Shown in pieces: positions 25,522 to 36,800 of a stretch of DNA of 64,000 bases. The stretch's first letter is position 1. The number at the start of each line of letters is the position of its first letter. A program made the translations under genes and the position numbers. This stretch comes from Nocardioides insulae DSM 17944 (GTDB taxonomy: Bacteria; Actinomycetota; Actinomycetes; Propionibacteriales; Nocardioidaceae): positions 744,001 through 808,000 of the forward strand of contig NZ_KE383929.1 of the NCBI RefSeq assembly GCF_000422825.1, read 5' to 3'. The notes under the pieces were generated by a model, which was not told the DNA's origin, searched no databases, and worked only from the letters and a program-made list of their open reading frames with translations.

Positions 25522-26529
25522 TCAGGTCGCCGAGAAGACCCAGCGGTGGCGGGCACGGTAGACCTCCTGCGGACGGAGGATCGCGCTGGGCCACGCGGGG
25601 TTGTTCGGTGAGTCGGGAAAGAGCTGGGGCTCCAGGGCCAATCCGTCACCCTGGCGATACACGCCGCCGCCGGTCGCGGGCAACGTCCCGTCGAAGAAGT
25701 TGGCCGTGTAGACCTGAAGGCCGGGCTGGTCGGACCACAGTTCCATCCGGGTCCGGGTCGCGGGCGAGGTGAGCACGGCGGCGGCCCGCCACCCGGTCCC
25801 GCGCACCACCAGGTTGTGATCGACCCCCCGCGCCGAGCGCACCTGCTCGTGCGAGGAACGGGCGGCCGCCCCGACCCCGGCCGGCTCCCGGAAGTCGAAC
25901 GGCGTGCCGGCGACCTCGGCATGGCCGTCGAGCGGGATGCCGGTCGCGTCCACCGGCGTGTACTCGTCGGCATGGACCTGGAGCAGGTGACCGTCGACCG
26001 ACCCCGCCCCCTCCCCGTCGAGGTTGAAGTAGGTGTGGTTGGTCAGGTTGACCGGTGTCGGCGCGTCGGTGACCGCACGGAAGTCGAGCTGCACCGACCT
26101 CTCGTCCACGGTGAATCGCACCTCGGCCCGGAGCCGGCCGGGGAAGCCCTGATCGCCGTCCGGGCTCTCCAGCCGTAGGACGGCGTATCGTCCCGTCCGC
26201 TCCACGAGCTCCCACATCCGGGCGTCGAACCCGTCCGGACCACCGTGCAGGCTGTTGCCGCGGTCGGCGGTGCGCACCTGCACCTCGCGGCCGTCGAGGG
26301 GGAAGCGCCCGGCGGCGATCCGGTTGGCGTACCGCCCGATGGTGCCACCCAGGTGGCCTCCGCAACGACCGTAGTGGTGCTCGCTGGGGTGACCCAGGAC
26401 GACGTTGCGCCGCACTCCGTCGCCACCGGTGACCTCGAGGCGATGAACCGCGGCCCCCTTGCGCAGCACCTCGAGGACGGGGCCCGGGGAGGCACCGAGG
26501 ACCACCGACTCGTCGATCACGCCGAGCAC
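25522..26529 (-). CDS. galM: Aldose 1-epimerase
   Basis: A 335-residue galactose mutarotase-family protein that interconverts alpha and beta anomers of aldoses. Recognisable are GGTIGRYANRIAAGRF, NSLHGGPDGFDARMWE with the substrate-contacting His, NLTNHTYFNLDGEG with the catalytic His (about residue 178), and FFDGTLPATGGGVYRQGDGLALEPQLFPDSPN near the end with the catalytic Glu. The start is a GTG at 26529, or the GTG at 26520 that removes three residues; the longer open frame overlaps the LacI gene. It follows that gene by 14 bases, so the two form an operon probably tuned to a sugar. Confidence 0.9.
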   Translation of the reverse strand: MLGVIDESVVLGASPGPVLEVLRKGAAVHRLEVTGGDGVRRNVVLGHPSEHHYGRCGGHLGGTIGRYANRIAAGRFPLDGREVQVRTADRGNSLHGGPDGFDARMWELVERTGRYAVLRLESPDGDQGFPGRLRAEVRFTVDERSVQLDFRAVTDAPTPVNLTNHTYFNLDGEGAGSVDGHLLQVHADEYTPVDATGIPLDGHAEVAGTPFDFREPAGVGAAARSSHEQVRSARGVDHNLVVRGTGWRAAAVLTSPATRTRMELWSDQPGLQVYTANFFDGTLPATGGGVYRQGDGLALEPQLFPDSPNNPAWPSAILRPQEVYRARHRWVFSAT

Positions 26530-26543
26530 GCTAACAGCGGGGC

Positions 26544-27557
26544 TCACCGTACGGCGAGCGCCGTGGAGGCTCGCACTATCAGCTCCGGCACGACGAGGTC
26601 GACCCGCGGGCTGGACTCCCCACGCAGGGAGCGTACGGCGAGATCGACGGCCGCCTCCCCGAGCCGGGAGAACTCCTGGCGGACGGTGGTGAGGCCCGGC
26701 CAGTAGTACGCCGACTGCGGGGCGTCGTCGAAACCGACCACGCTGACCTCCTCCGGCACCCGCCGCCCCAGCTCGTGCAGGGCACGGAACACGCCGAGGG
26801 CCATCGCGTCGTTCGCGGCCACGACCGCGGTCACCTCGGGATCGGCCCCGAGGGCGAGTCCGGCCTGGTAGCCGCTCCGCGCCGTCCAGTCGCCCACGAT
26901 CTCCGGTCCCGGGCGCGCACCCCGGTGCTCGTGGCCCAGGCACCAGCCGTCCCGACGCTGGGTCGCCTCGATCCAGTCGAGCGGGCCGGTCACGTGGGCG
27001 ATCCGGCGATGCCCGAGGTGCCACAGATGGTCGACGGCGAGCTCCGCACCGGCGGTCTGGTCGATGCCGGCGGCCATCGGTTGGTCGCGGGAGACCCCCT
27101 GCACCACCACGACCGGGATGTCGAGGTCCAGGTCGAGGGTGCGGGTCATCGCCTCCCGCTGGGCGACGGCCACCACCATCGCCTCCACGGACTCACCGAG
27201 CAGACGATCGACCGCACTCCCCAGTGCGTCGCCGCGCAGATCGGGAAGCCCGACCAACGAGACGTCGTATCCGGCCCGGTGTCCGGCCTGCTGAAGGGAG
27301 ACGGCGATCATGCTCGGCCCGTAGTGGTCCAGATGCGCGGCGATGAGCCCGATCCGTCCGGACCGGTTGGTCGCGAGCATCCTCGCGGCGTTGTTGCGCC
27401 GGTAACCGACCAGCTCGATCGCCGCGAGGACCCGTGCCCGGGTCTCCGCACGCACCATCGGCGAGCCGTTGAGGACCCGCGAGACGGTCTGGTGCGACAC
27501 GCCGGCCCGAGCGGCGACGTCGGCCATGCTCGGTGCCCGCCCCCGCGCAGATCCCAT
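26544..27557 (-). CDS. LacI-family transcriptional regulator (sugar type)
   Basis: A 337-residue LacI/GalR regulator: helix-turn-helix SMADVAARAGVSHQTVSRVLNG (about residues 10-31), hinge NNAARMLATNRS and a sugar-binding effector domain ending VPEEVSVVGFDDAPQSAYYWPGLTTVRQEF, typical of the family. The ATG at 27557 is immediately preceded by GGAGGG, which is very close; the ATG at codon 11 would leave too short a lead to the helix-turn-helix. It shares an operon with galM, and a palindrome just upstream suggests autoregulation. Confidence 0.9.
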   Translation of the reverse strand: MGSARGRAPSMADVAARAGVSHQTVSRVLNGSPMVRAETRARVLAAIELVGYRRNNAARMLATNRSGRIGLIAAHLDHYGPSMIAVSLQQAGHRAGYDVSLVGLPDLRGDALGSAVDRLLGESVEAMVVAVAQREAMTRTLDLDLDIPVVVVQGVSRDQPMAAGIDQTAGAELAVDHLWHLGHRRIAHVTGPLDWIEATQRRDGWCLGHEHRGARPGPEIVGDWTARSGYQAGLALGADPEVTAVVAANDAMALGVFRALHELGRRVPEEVSVVGFDDAPQSAYYWPGLTTVRQEFSRLGEAAVDLAVRSLRGESSPRVDLVVPELIVRASTALAVR

Positions 27558-27562
27558 CCCTC

Positions 27563-27577
27563 CACTCTAGGAGAGTG
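27563..27577. promoter_or_regulatory. Palindrome just upstream of the LacI/galM operon
   Basis: CACTCTAGGAGAGTG is a perfect 6-base inverted repeat with a three-base centre, six bases before the LacI start codon. It could be an operator or an mRNA structure over the ribosome-binding site. LacI operators normally have an even centre, so the first reading is uncertain. Confidence 0.4.
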
Positions 27578-27740
27578 CTGAACCGGACGGGCGAGCGCGA
27601 GCGGGTCCGGTGTGTGCGACGGCAAGGCCGCCGAGTGCAGGCGTGGCGGGTCACTTCGATCGAGGCGAACGCCGCCGGCGCTCCACCGGTCCTCGCCTAG
27701 CCGCGCGGGCTGTTCAGCAGACTCCTGGGGAGAGTGGAAG

Positions 27741-27792
27741 GAGGTTGTGAGTCTCGGTGCGGGCCATCGGCCCCGGTGAGACTCACAACCTC
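27741..27792 (-). terminator. Very strong intrinsic-type hairpin ending the giant gene
   Basis: GAGGTTGTGAGTCTC (27741-27755) and GAGACTCACAACCTC (27778-27792) form a perfect 15-base stem. The 22-base interior holds a further GGGCC/GGCCC pairing, giving a long two-tier hairpin. It begins 17 bases beyond the stop of the minus-strand giant gene. The downstream side reads CTTCCACTCT rather than a U-run. Confidence 0.8.
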
Positions 27793-27808
27793 CCGGTGTG
27801 GTGCTGGA

Positions 27809-30800
27809 TCAGTTGGTCGCCGCGATGTCGACGTAATCGATCTTGGTGTTGGTGCCGCCCAGGGCGTCGATGGTGAGTCGCCCGTCGGAGACGGTCACGC
27901 TCACCGTGGCGGTCTTGTGGTGGCTCGCGCTGCCCGCCGCCCCGCTCGGCACGAAGTCCTCGATCGCCGGCGTGCCCTCGACGTTGAGGGTGTGGCTCTC
28001 CGGATCGGAGTTCGCCGCCGGGTCACCCGCCGCCACGGTGACGGCGTAGGTGCCGTTCGGGATCGCGATCTCCCAGCGGCCGTTCTCGGCGGTGCCGTTG
28101 AAGTTCGGCACGTCCTCGGCCTGCATGTGCATCAGGGTGTCCAGGCGCTGGTCGGACTGCGCGTTGCGGTCGCGGCCGTTGCCGGGTCCGGTGGTGCCGC
28201 CCACCGAGAGGTCGAGCGGCTGGACGCCGTCCTCCTGGATCCAGCCGTAGGACAGACCGGTGCCCTGGTCGGCGGCCGTGCGAGGACCGAAGGCCTGCCC
28301 GAAGTCACGCAGGTACCCGGTCGGCACCGGCGCCGCGGCGTTCTGGAAGTTCACCTTCTGCGCGAACGCGTCGGCGTCGTTCGGCGTCACGGCGATGGCC
28401 GGTGTCGAGTCAGAGTTCGCCGAGCCGGGGATCACCGCGCGGACCACGTAGTAGTACGTCGTGCCGTTGGTGACGCCGGTGTCGGTGAACGTCGTCCCCG
28501 TGAGCGCGTTCGGGCCGCTCACCCGGTGGGCGTCGTCCGCGGGCACGTCCGGGTCGGTGTCGCGCCACACCCGGTAGCTGACGCCCTCCTCGCCGGTCGC
28601 GGACCAGCTGAGCGTCACCTCGCCGTCACCGGCGGAGGCGCCGAGGCCCTGGGGCATCCGCAGCTTCTCGGGCTTGATGTTGCTGATCAGGTAGGTGTTG
28701 TCGTTGTAGTCGTAGTTGATCCCCGAGTAGTCCATCATCAGCAGGTAGCTGCCGGGCACCGCGACGCCGTCCCGGTCCTCTACCTGGAAGATCCGGACAT
28801 GGTGGCCGCAGGGCTCCACGCAACCGTTGGCGAGGTCCGCGGTGTGGCTGTTCAGGGCCGGGTCGGACTTCTCGTTGTCGACGTCGAAACCGAACGCGGT
28901 CGCACCGGGGGTGAACGTGCCACTCGCCGGCGCTGTGGTCGACCCCGACTTGGGCGGCAGCAGCGACTGCGCCCACAGGTTGTTCATGTTGGTGATCGAC
29001 TGCTTGCTCCCGGAGCCCTTGTCGAAGCGGCTGATCGTCGCCCCGTTCGGGTAGGTGTGGTATCCGGACAGCTGCCGCACCGTCACCGGCTTGGTGGTGT
29101 CCCTGCGGAACCAGTACGGCGAGAGCACCTCGTCGCCGACCGCCTCGACATGGCCGTCGGAGTTCAGGTTCGTCGGGATGTCGGTCCCCATCCCAAAGGC
29201 CCGCGCGATCTGCACGACCGAGGGCTCCTGGTTGTTCTCACTGAGCGACTGCCACAGACCACCGAGCCTGATCGTCTGCGAGCCGTTGCCGGCGTTGCTC
29301 TGCACCGTCAGGGTGCCGTTGTGCACCTTGGTCGCGGTCGCGGTGAACCGGATCGTGACGTCCTTGCTCGCACCCGGTGCGAGCGTGAACGGCAGGGCCG
29401 GCGGGTTATCCAGCGCGAAGGTGTCGGTGAGGCTGAGACCGGTGACCTGCATCGGCTCGGTGCCGGTGTTGCTGATCCGGACGACACCGGTGTCGGCGAC
29501 CCGCTGCTGGGCGTCGGCCTGCGTCTGGATCCGGCTGAAGGCGATCTGGTCCGCGAACGGTGTGGGGTCCGGGTTGGCCACCTTCAGCACCGCCTTGCCG
29601 GCGTCCGGCAGGTACGGCTTCACGTTCTGCACCAGCAGGACGATGTCCTGGCTGTCGAAGCTCCCCGGGATCTCCTCGGTCGCGAGCACGTAGGAGTTCG
29701 GCACGGTGGTGCCGTCGGCCTTCTTGTACGGGTAGACCCGCACGTGGTGGGGCAGCGAGCTGTCCCAGGTGTTCAGCTTGTCCTCGGTGTAGGCCCTCCG
29801 GCCGGCGAAGGCCGGCCACTCGGAGTAGATCCCGAACGCGGTCTCCTCCCCCGGGTCGATGTTGGTGGTCTCACCGTCGGTGTCGATCATCAGACCCTGG
29901 AGGTCCTCGGCCGGGATGGTGTACTGCCGGTGCACCCCGTTGGCGGAGCCGGCCTCGTGCCAGCCCACGTGGACGTCGTCGGTCCGGGGGCCGAACATCG
30001 CCAGCGGCGTGATGCTGATCGGCGTGTCGAAGAGAGCCTTCTGGAACAGCTGGGCGGGCACCTCGTCGCCGATCATGCCCTGGGTGTTCGGCATGCCGGA
30101 GTCGTTCGGGTTGGGGTCACCGACGTTGATCGGGATCTCGTAGGTGTCCATGATCCGCTGCAAGGACGGTTCGTTGCCGCCCTCGTAGCCCGCCATCGCC
30201 AGGCCGCGCAGCCGCACGGTCTTGGTGCCCGCATCGGTCGCCACCGAGAGCGCTGCTCCCTTGACCCCGACGCTGGTCGGCTTGAACGCGACCGGGATGG
30301 TCGTGCTCTCCCCGGCCGGCACGGTCACCGGGTACGACGGAGCGGACGGCTGGCTGAACTGGCCGGCGTCGCCGCCGCTCAGTGAGGCACCGGTGACGAC
30401 CAGGTCCTCCACCCCGGCATTGGTGATGACCGCGTCGAGCGTCTCGGAGGTCGCGTTGACCGGACCGCTGAAGACCAGCCGGTCGGTCGCCTGGCTCACC
30501 GGGCCGCCGCCACCGCCCTGCGGCTTGAGCACCCGGATGGCGGAGTGGCTGCCGTCCTGGGTCATCTCGGTGACGTACAGGTTGCCGGTCCGGTAGTCCT
30601 CGGCGATGTCCAGCGGAGCCTGCATGTTGGTCGTGCCGGTGAGGCCGAAGGTCTGCTTGGACAGGGTGCCGTCCGGCGCCGCGTCGAAGGAGACCACGTC
30701 GCTGCCGCTGCTGTAGCGCAGGTAGAGCAGCTTCCCGTTGAGGGCCCCACCGAAGGCGCCGCCCTTGTACTCCAGGGCGCCGTTGGCGCTGGCGTGCAGA

Positions 30801-33800
30801 CCCGCGTTGTAGACCCCGGCGAGGTCGTAGTTCGGGTCGGCCTGCGTCCCCACGGGGTACTTGGAGTTCTCGAACTTGTCCGTGCCCGCGGTCGGGTTGC
30901 CGTTGTTGAGCACGTACTCGCACCGCGACGCGTTCGGGTGACCGTAGTAGCGGTCCTTCTTCACGTCGAAGACGTAGTCCGTCTCCTCGGGGTTGCCGTT
31001 CTGCGCGGCGACCTTCGGGCCGGGGTAGCTGCCCTCGGGACGGTTGGCGCAGGTCGCCGGGAGGTTGTCCGGCACGGCGGGCACGTTGCCTCCGGCAGCC
31101 GACCCGTTGGTCGGCACGTAGAGGTGTCCGTTGCTGTGCCACACCAGGTCGTAGGCGTTGCGGACGCCGCGGGCGTAGATGGTCAGCGGCGCGTTCGCGG
31201 CGAACGGGTTGTAGTTCCCCGCCTCACCGGTGCGAATGTTCACGCCCTTGGCCGGCAGGTTCGCCGGCAGCTTGGCGGTGTCCAGGCGCAGGATCGCGGC
31301 GGAGAGCAGCCGCTCGTCCCGGTTGCCCCAGGCGCCGTCGGGGGCACCCATCGCGTTGTTGGCACCCTGGCTGAAGTACAGCGCACCGTCGGGGCCGAAG
31401 GCGATCGAGTTGGTCTCGTGGTCCTTGACCGAGCGGGGCAGTCCGTCCAGGACGGCCGTGTAGTTCTCCAGGTTCGGCCCGGTCAGCTTCGCCAGGCGAC
31501 CCGAGGAGTCCGGCACGTTGCTCTGCCCGAGGAAGGGCGCGTTGTCGGTGATCCACAGGGTCAGGTCGTCCGCCGTCGACGCGGGGTCGAAGGTGAGGCC
31601 GATGACCGTGCGCATGCCCTGGTTGTAGGTGTCGCCGACCTGCCGGCTGTAGTCCTGCACCGTGGTGATGATCGCGGGGGTACCCAGGGTGCCGTCGTCC
31701 TCGATCGGGAAACGGTAGATCTGTCCGGTGATCGAGCCGGCGTACAGGTTGCCGTCGGGACCCACGGTGACCGAGGTGTACTGCTTGCCCTGGGCCGCGC
31801 CGGTGTCGATCCGGTCGAAGGCCACCGGACCACCGCCACCGGTGGTCACACCGGTGGTGAACGCCGTGGCGTAGGGCAGGAAGCTGCGGCCGTCGACGTC
31901 GTGGACGTCTTCGCCGATCTCGAGCCGGTAGAGGGTGTTGGGGTCCAGTTCCGCCTTGGGCGAGAAGTTGATCGTGTCCGAGCCACCACTCGTCTGGACG
32001 TTGCCGTCGACCTCGCCGCCGTCGGCCAGATCGACCAGCCGGACGTGGTCTGCCAGGGTGCCGGGCTCCACACCCCCGCCGATCAGGTTGAGGTCACACA
32101 CGACGCCGCCGGTCGGGCTGACGGCGGTGGCCAGGTTGCCCGGGGTGCACTTGAGCACCGAGGGACGCTGGGTCGCACCGGCCACGCTGTCCAGGGTGAC
32201 CCAGTTGATCTTGGTGTTGGTGCCGCCCTGGGGCGTGACGGTGAGTCGGCCGTCGGTGACGTTGACGGTGCGGGTCGCTGCGCTCCAGTGGGTGGCGGCA
32301 CCGTTGGCACCGGTCGACACGAAGCCGGCGATGGCGTTCTGGCCCTCGATGTTGAGCCAGTGCGTGCTGTCCAGCGAGGTGGCGTCACCGGCGGACACCG
32401 AGACCTGGTAGGTGCCGTTGGGCACCGCCATCTCCCAGTAGCCGGGGGTCTTCACGCCGCCGTCCGCGTTGGCGGGCAGCTGCATGTGCATCAGACCGGC
32501 CTGGAGGGCGGAGACACCGGCGGGCGGGTTGGCCCCGGTGTTCCGGTTGCGGCCGTTGCCGACCAGGCTGACCGGCTGATCGGTCGCGATCGCCTTCCAG
32601 CCGTAGGTCAGCCCCTCGCCCTGGTCCGCGCCGGTGCGAGCGCCGTACGCCTGGCCGAAGTCCTCGGCGTACCCCGCCGGCGGCGTGCTCGCCTCGTCGG
32701 AGAATCGGACCTTCGCGTGCACGTCGGGCTCGATCGGCTCGGTGGCGCTGTCGATCTCGAGGTAGTTGAGCTTGGTGTTGGTGCCGCCGGCGGCGTCGAT
32801 GGTCAGTCGGCCGTCGGTCACCCGTGCGGTCACCGTGGCGGTCAGGTACTCCTGGGTCGCTCCGGCCTGGAAGCGGCTGATCGCCGGCATGCCTTCGACG
32901 TTGATCGAGTGCTGGCTGTCGTACGCCGTGGCACCCATCTGGTCGCCGACCGAGACCTTCACCTCGTACCAGCCGTCGGGAAGCGCCCGCTCGAAGGCAC
33001 CGGGGGTCTTGTTGCCGTTGGTCCCGGCACCGCCGTCGACGTCGCCGTACTGCATGTGGATGACCCGGTTCTGCAGGTCAGAGATGCCGACGCGGGTGCG
33101 AACCCGGGTGTTGGTGGTGAGGTTCAGCGGAGCGTGCTGCTCACCCGCCAGGCTCTCCTGGGTGACCCAGCCGAGTCCGTTCGCGTCGGTCCAGGCCGCA
33201 CCGTTGTTCTTGGTGTAGCCGGTGGGGACGGCGGTGTCCGCCGTCGTGGTGAAGCTGTACTTCTCGTGCACCTCCGGCAGCGCCTCGGTGGTGGCGGTGG
33301 CCTCCGCGGAGGCCGCCGAGGCGTTGCCGCTCTCGTCGACCGCGACCACCACGTAGTGGTAGGTCGTGCCGCCGGCGACGGTCTCGTCGGTGAAGGAGGC
33401 GTCGGTGATCGGCTCCGCACCCGAGACCGGGGCGCCGGTGGTGTCGACGTTCGCGGAGGTCGAGCGGTAGACGCGGTAGCCGGCGAGGTCGTCCTCGGAG
33501 TTGGCCTCCCAGGTCAGCTCGACCCCGTTGTCGGTGACGCTCGCCTCCAGACCGGCGGGAGCCGCCGGCGCGGTGATGTCGGGCGCCTCCAGACCGCGGA
33601 CCTCGAAGTTCTCGAGGTCGACCACGATGTTCTCGCTCGCGGCGGCGTTGCGCTTGGTGCTGTAGACGCCGGCGAAGGAGACCGGGTCACCGGCCACGGC
33701 CGCCGCCTCGCCGTTCGCGAGGGCCACGCCGTCGAAGAACGCCTGCGGGATCGGCAGAGCCGTCGGGGCGACCTTGTTGGCGGCGTCGGTGAGCTGCTGG

Positions 33801-36800
33801 AGCGGACCGCCGTTGACCGAGTACTGCAGCGACGCGATGCCGCCGGCGCCCGGGGTGTCGTCGGCCCGCAGGACCAGCTTCACGTCCTGGCCGGCCGGGA
33901 ACGGGGCCGAGTTCAGCTCGTACGTGTCCGACGGGAAGGCCACGGCGCCGCTCTCGGTGAGGAGCTGGACCTTGTTGGTGGTGGCACTGATCCGTGCCAC
34001 CGAAGCCTTCACATAGTCGTCCTCGCCGAGGCCGAACCAGATCCCGCCCTGCTGCGAGCCGTTGGTGGCACCGGGGAACGTCGGGGCGACGACCGTGGTC
34101 TCGACCTCGTAGCCGCCCTCGGCGCCGGAGACGCCCACGCCCAGGGTGTTGAGCTGCGAGTTGGTGCCGGCCGAGTCGGCGGGCTTGCGATAGGCGATGC
34201 CCTTGGTGGCGGTCAGCTCGAGGTGTCCGTCGGTCGTGGCGACCAGGCCGGGCTCGTAGCCGGGGACGTCGGGGTTGCTCGGGGTCGCCGGGGCCGGGGC
34301 CTGGGCCACGTTGCCTCGAGCCGACGGCGCGTCGACCATGGTGAAGCCGGTGTCGTCCAGGCCGCCCTCGGTCCCGTCGAAGGACAGGCTGTAGGGCAGG
34401 TCGACCGGGATCTCGGCACAGGTGAGCGTCGAGATCGGCGCGCAGTCGGTGACCTCCTCGGCGATGGAGAAGGCGAGGTCGGCGGTGTCGCTCGCGTCGC
34501 TCGGGTCGGTGGCGAGGATGCTCGCCGTCACGTCGCCGGCCGTGGTCGGCGTACCGGCGATGGTGAGGGTGCCGTCGGCGTTGTCGGTCGCGCTCAGGCC
34601 GTCGGGCAGGTCGGTGGCGGAGAGTGTGAGGGCGTCGCCGTCCTCGTCGACGGCGACCACGGTCACCGTCTGCTCCAGGGGCTCGCCGACGGTGCCCTCC
34701 ACGGAGGTCGGGTCGATCGAGGTGATCACCGGGGCGTCGTTGACGCCGTCGACCGTGATGGTGAAGGTGTCGGTGGCGGTGCCGCCGTTGCCGTCGTTCG
34801 CGGTCACGGTGACCTCGAAGACGCCGTCCTCGGTGGGCGTGCCGGAGATGGTCGCGGTCTCCGCGTCCCAGCTCAGGCCGGTGGGCAGCGTCGAGACGTC
34901 GATGCTGACCTCGTCGCCGTCCACGTCGGTGGCGGTGATCGTGATCGGGGCGATCGCCTCGTCCTCGGTCGCGGTGGCGTCGTCGACCGGGGTGATCACG
35001 GGGGCGTCGTTGACGTTCGCGACGGTGAGGGTGAAGGTCGCGCTATCGGCGAGGCCCTTCGCGTCGGTGGCGGTCACCGTGACGGCGTACTCCCCGGGCA
35101 CGGTCGCGGTGCCGGTGATGGCGCCGTCGGCGTAGGTGAGGCCGGCCGGCAGGCCGGTCACGGTCACCGTGGCTGTGTCGCCCTGGTCGGGGTCGGTGAC
35201 CTCGACGGCGATCGGCTCGATCGCCTCGTCCTCGGTCGCCTCCTGTGCGTCGATCTCGACGATGCTCGGAGCCTCGTTGACGTCGGTGACGTTCACGGTG
35301 ACGGTTGCCTCGGCGCTCGCCGTGCCGGCGGTGACCGTGACGGTCAGCTCGTGGGTGGGATCGGTCTCGAAGTCCAGGTCGCCGGTGACTGTGAGGTCGC
35401 CTGACCTACCGTCGATCGCGAACAGACCCTTGTCATTGCCACCGGTGATCGCGTAGCTGATCGCGTCGCCGTCGGGATCGGAGGCCTCGACCGTGTCGAT
35501 GCTGGTGCCCGGCGCGGTGGTCTCGGCGATTTCGAACCGCTGGTTCGTGATGACCGGGGGGTCATCGACGTCATTGCTGATGGTGATAGTCAGTGTCTCG
35601 TTCGCGGTACCGCCGTTGCCGTCGGTCACGCTCACCGGTACATGGAACTCCCCCGTGGCAGCGGTCAGGTTCGCATTACCGACAGTGACGACGCCGTCCG
35701 CGGCCACCCGGAACTCGTCCGAGGTGCTGGAGAAGGTCCGCACATCGCCGTCTTCATCAGTAGCCGCCAACTGGCCGATCTCAGTGCCCGGCTTCGCGTT
35801 CTGCTCGACAGTCAGCGGCTTGCCCACGACGAAGACCGGATCATCGTTGATGTTCCTCACGGTCAGGGTGAAGGTCTCGGTGTCCGCGAGACCGTCCCCG
35901 TCCTGGGCCGTGACGGTGACATCGGTGCTGCCGGGGACCTTCGGCGTGCCCGAGATGGTGGCCGTGTCGGCGTCCCAGTCCAGGCCCACCGGCAGGCTCG
36001 GCTTCGCGAACGTGACGTCGTCGCCGTCCTCGTCGGTGGCAGTCAAGGTGATCGGGTCCATCGCGACGTCCTCGTCGATCGAGATGTCCTCGATCGGGTC
36101 GATGACGGGAGCCTCGTTCACGTCTTTGATCTTGATCGAGACCGTGCCCTCCACGCTGGCCTGGCCGTCGGAGACGTCGACCGTGAGGCTGTAGGACGGC
36201 GTGGACTCGAAGTCGAGCGCTCCGTTGACGGTCAGCCGGCCCGTCTTCTGGTCGAGCGCGAACGCGCCGGCTTCGTTGCCGGCGAGGATCGTGTACGTGA
36301 GCGCGTCGCGGTCCACGTCGGAGCCCTTCAGCGCGGCTACCTGCGTGCCTGCCGGGGTGTCCTCGCTGATGCCCTCGAAGGTGTTACCGGTGAAGGTGGG
36401 CGCGTGGTTCTTCTTCGGGTCCTCGATCACGCGCAGGGTGAAGCTGCGGCGAGCGGTGGCCAGGCCGTCGGTGGCGGAGACGGTGGCCACCCATGCGTCC
36501 TTGGCAGCACCCGTCGGCGCGGTGCCGACGAGCTGGCCGGTGGCGGCGTTCAGCCGAAGCCAGGTCGGACGGACCGGCGAGGAGCCGATCCGTCGGTAGG
36601 AGACCGAGTAGCGCAACGCCTGGGGGCCGCGGTCGGGGTCGGTCACGGACGGCCGCACGATCAGCCGGTCGCCCTCGATGACGTTGCGGTTGCTCAGCGG
36701 AGCGAACTGGGGCGCCCGGTTGGCGGGGATCCGCACCTGGAAGCTGCGCTTGGCGCTGGCGCGACCGTCGGTGACCCGCAGGGTGACGCGCCAGCTGCGA

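Noticed and set aside
30545..35404. A 1,619-codon open frame on the plus strand opposite the giant gene
   Set aside because: It is the shadow of the minus-strand coding sequence in G+C-rich DNA. The minus strand has a signal peptide and recognisable domains, whereas the plus-strand product is a low-complexity Arg/Gly/Val/Asp sequence with no domain.
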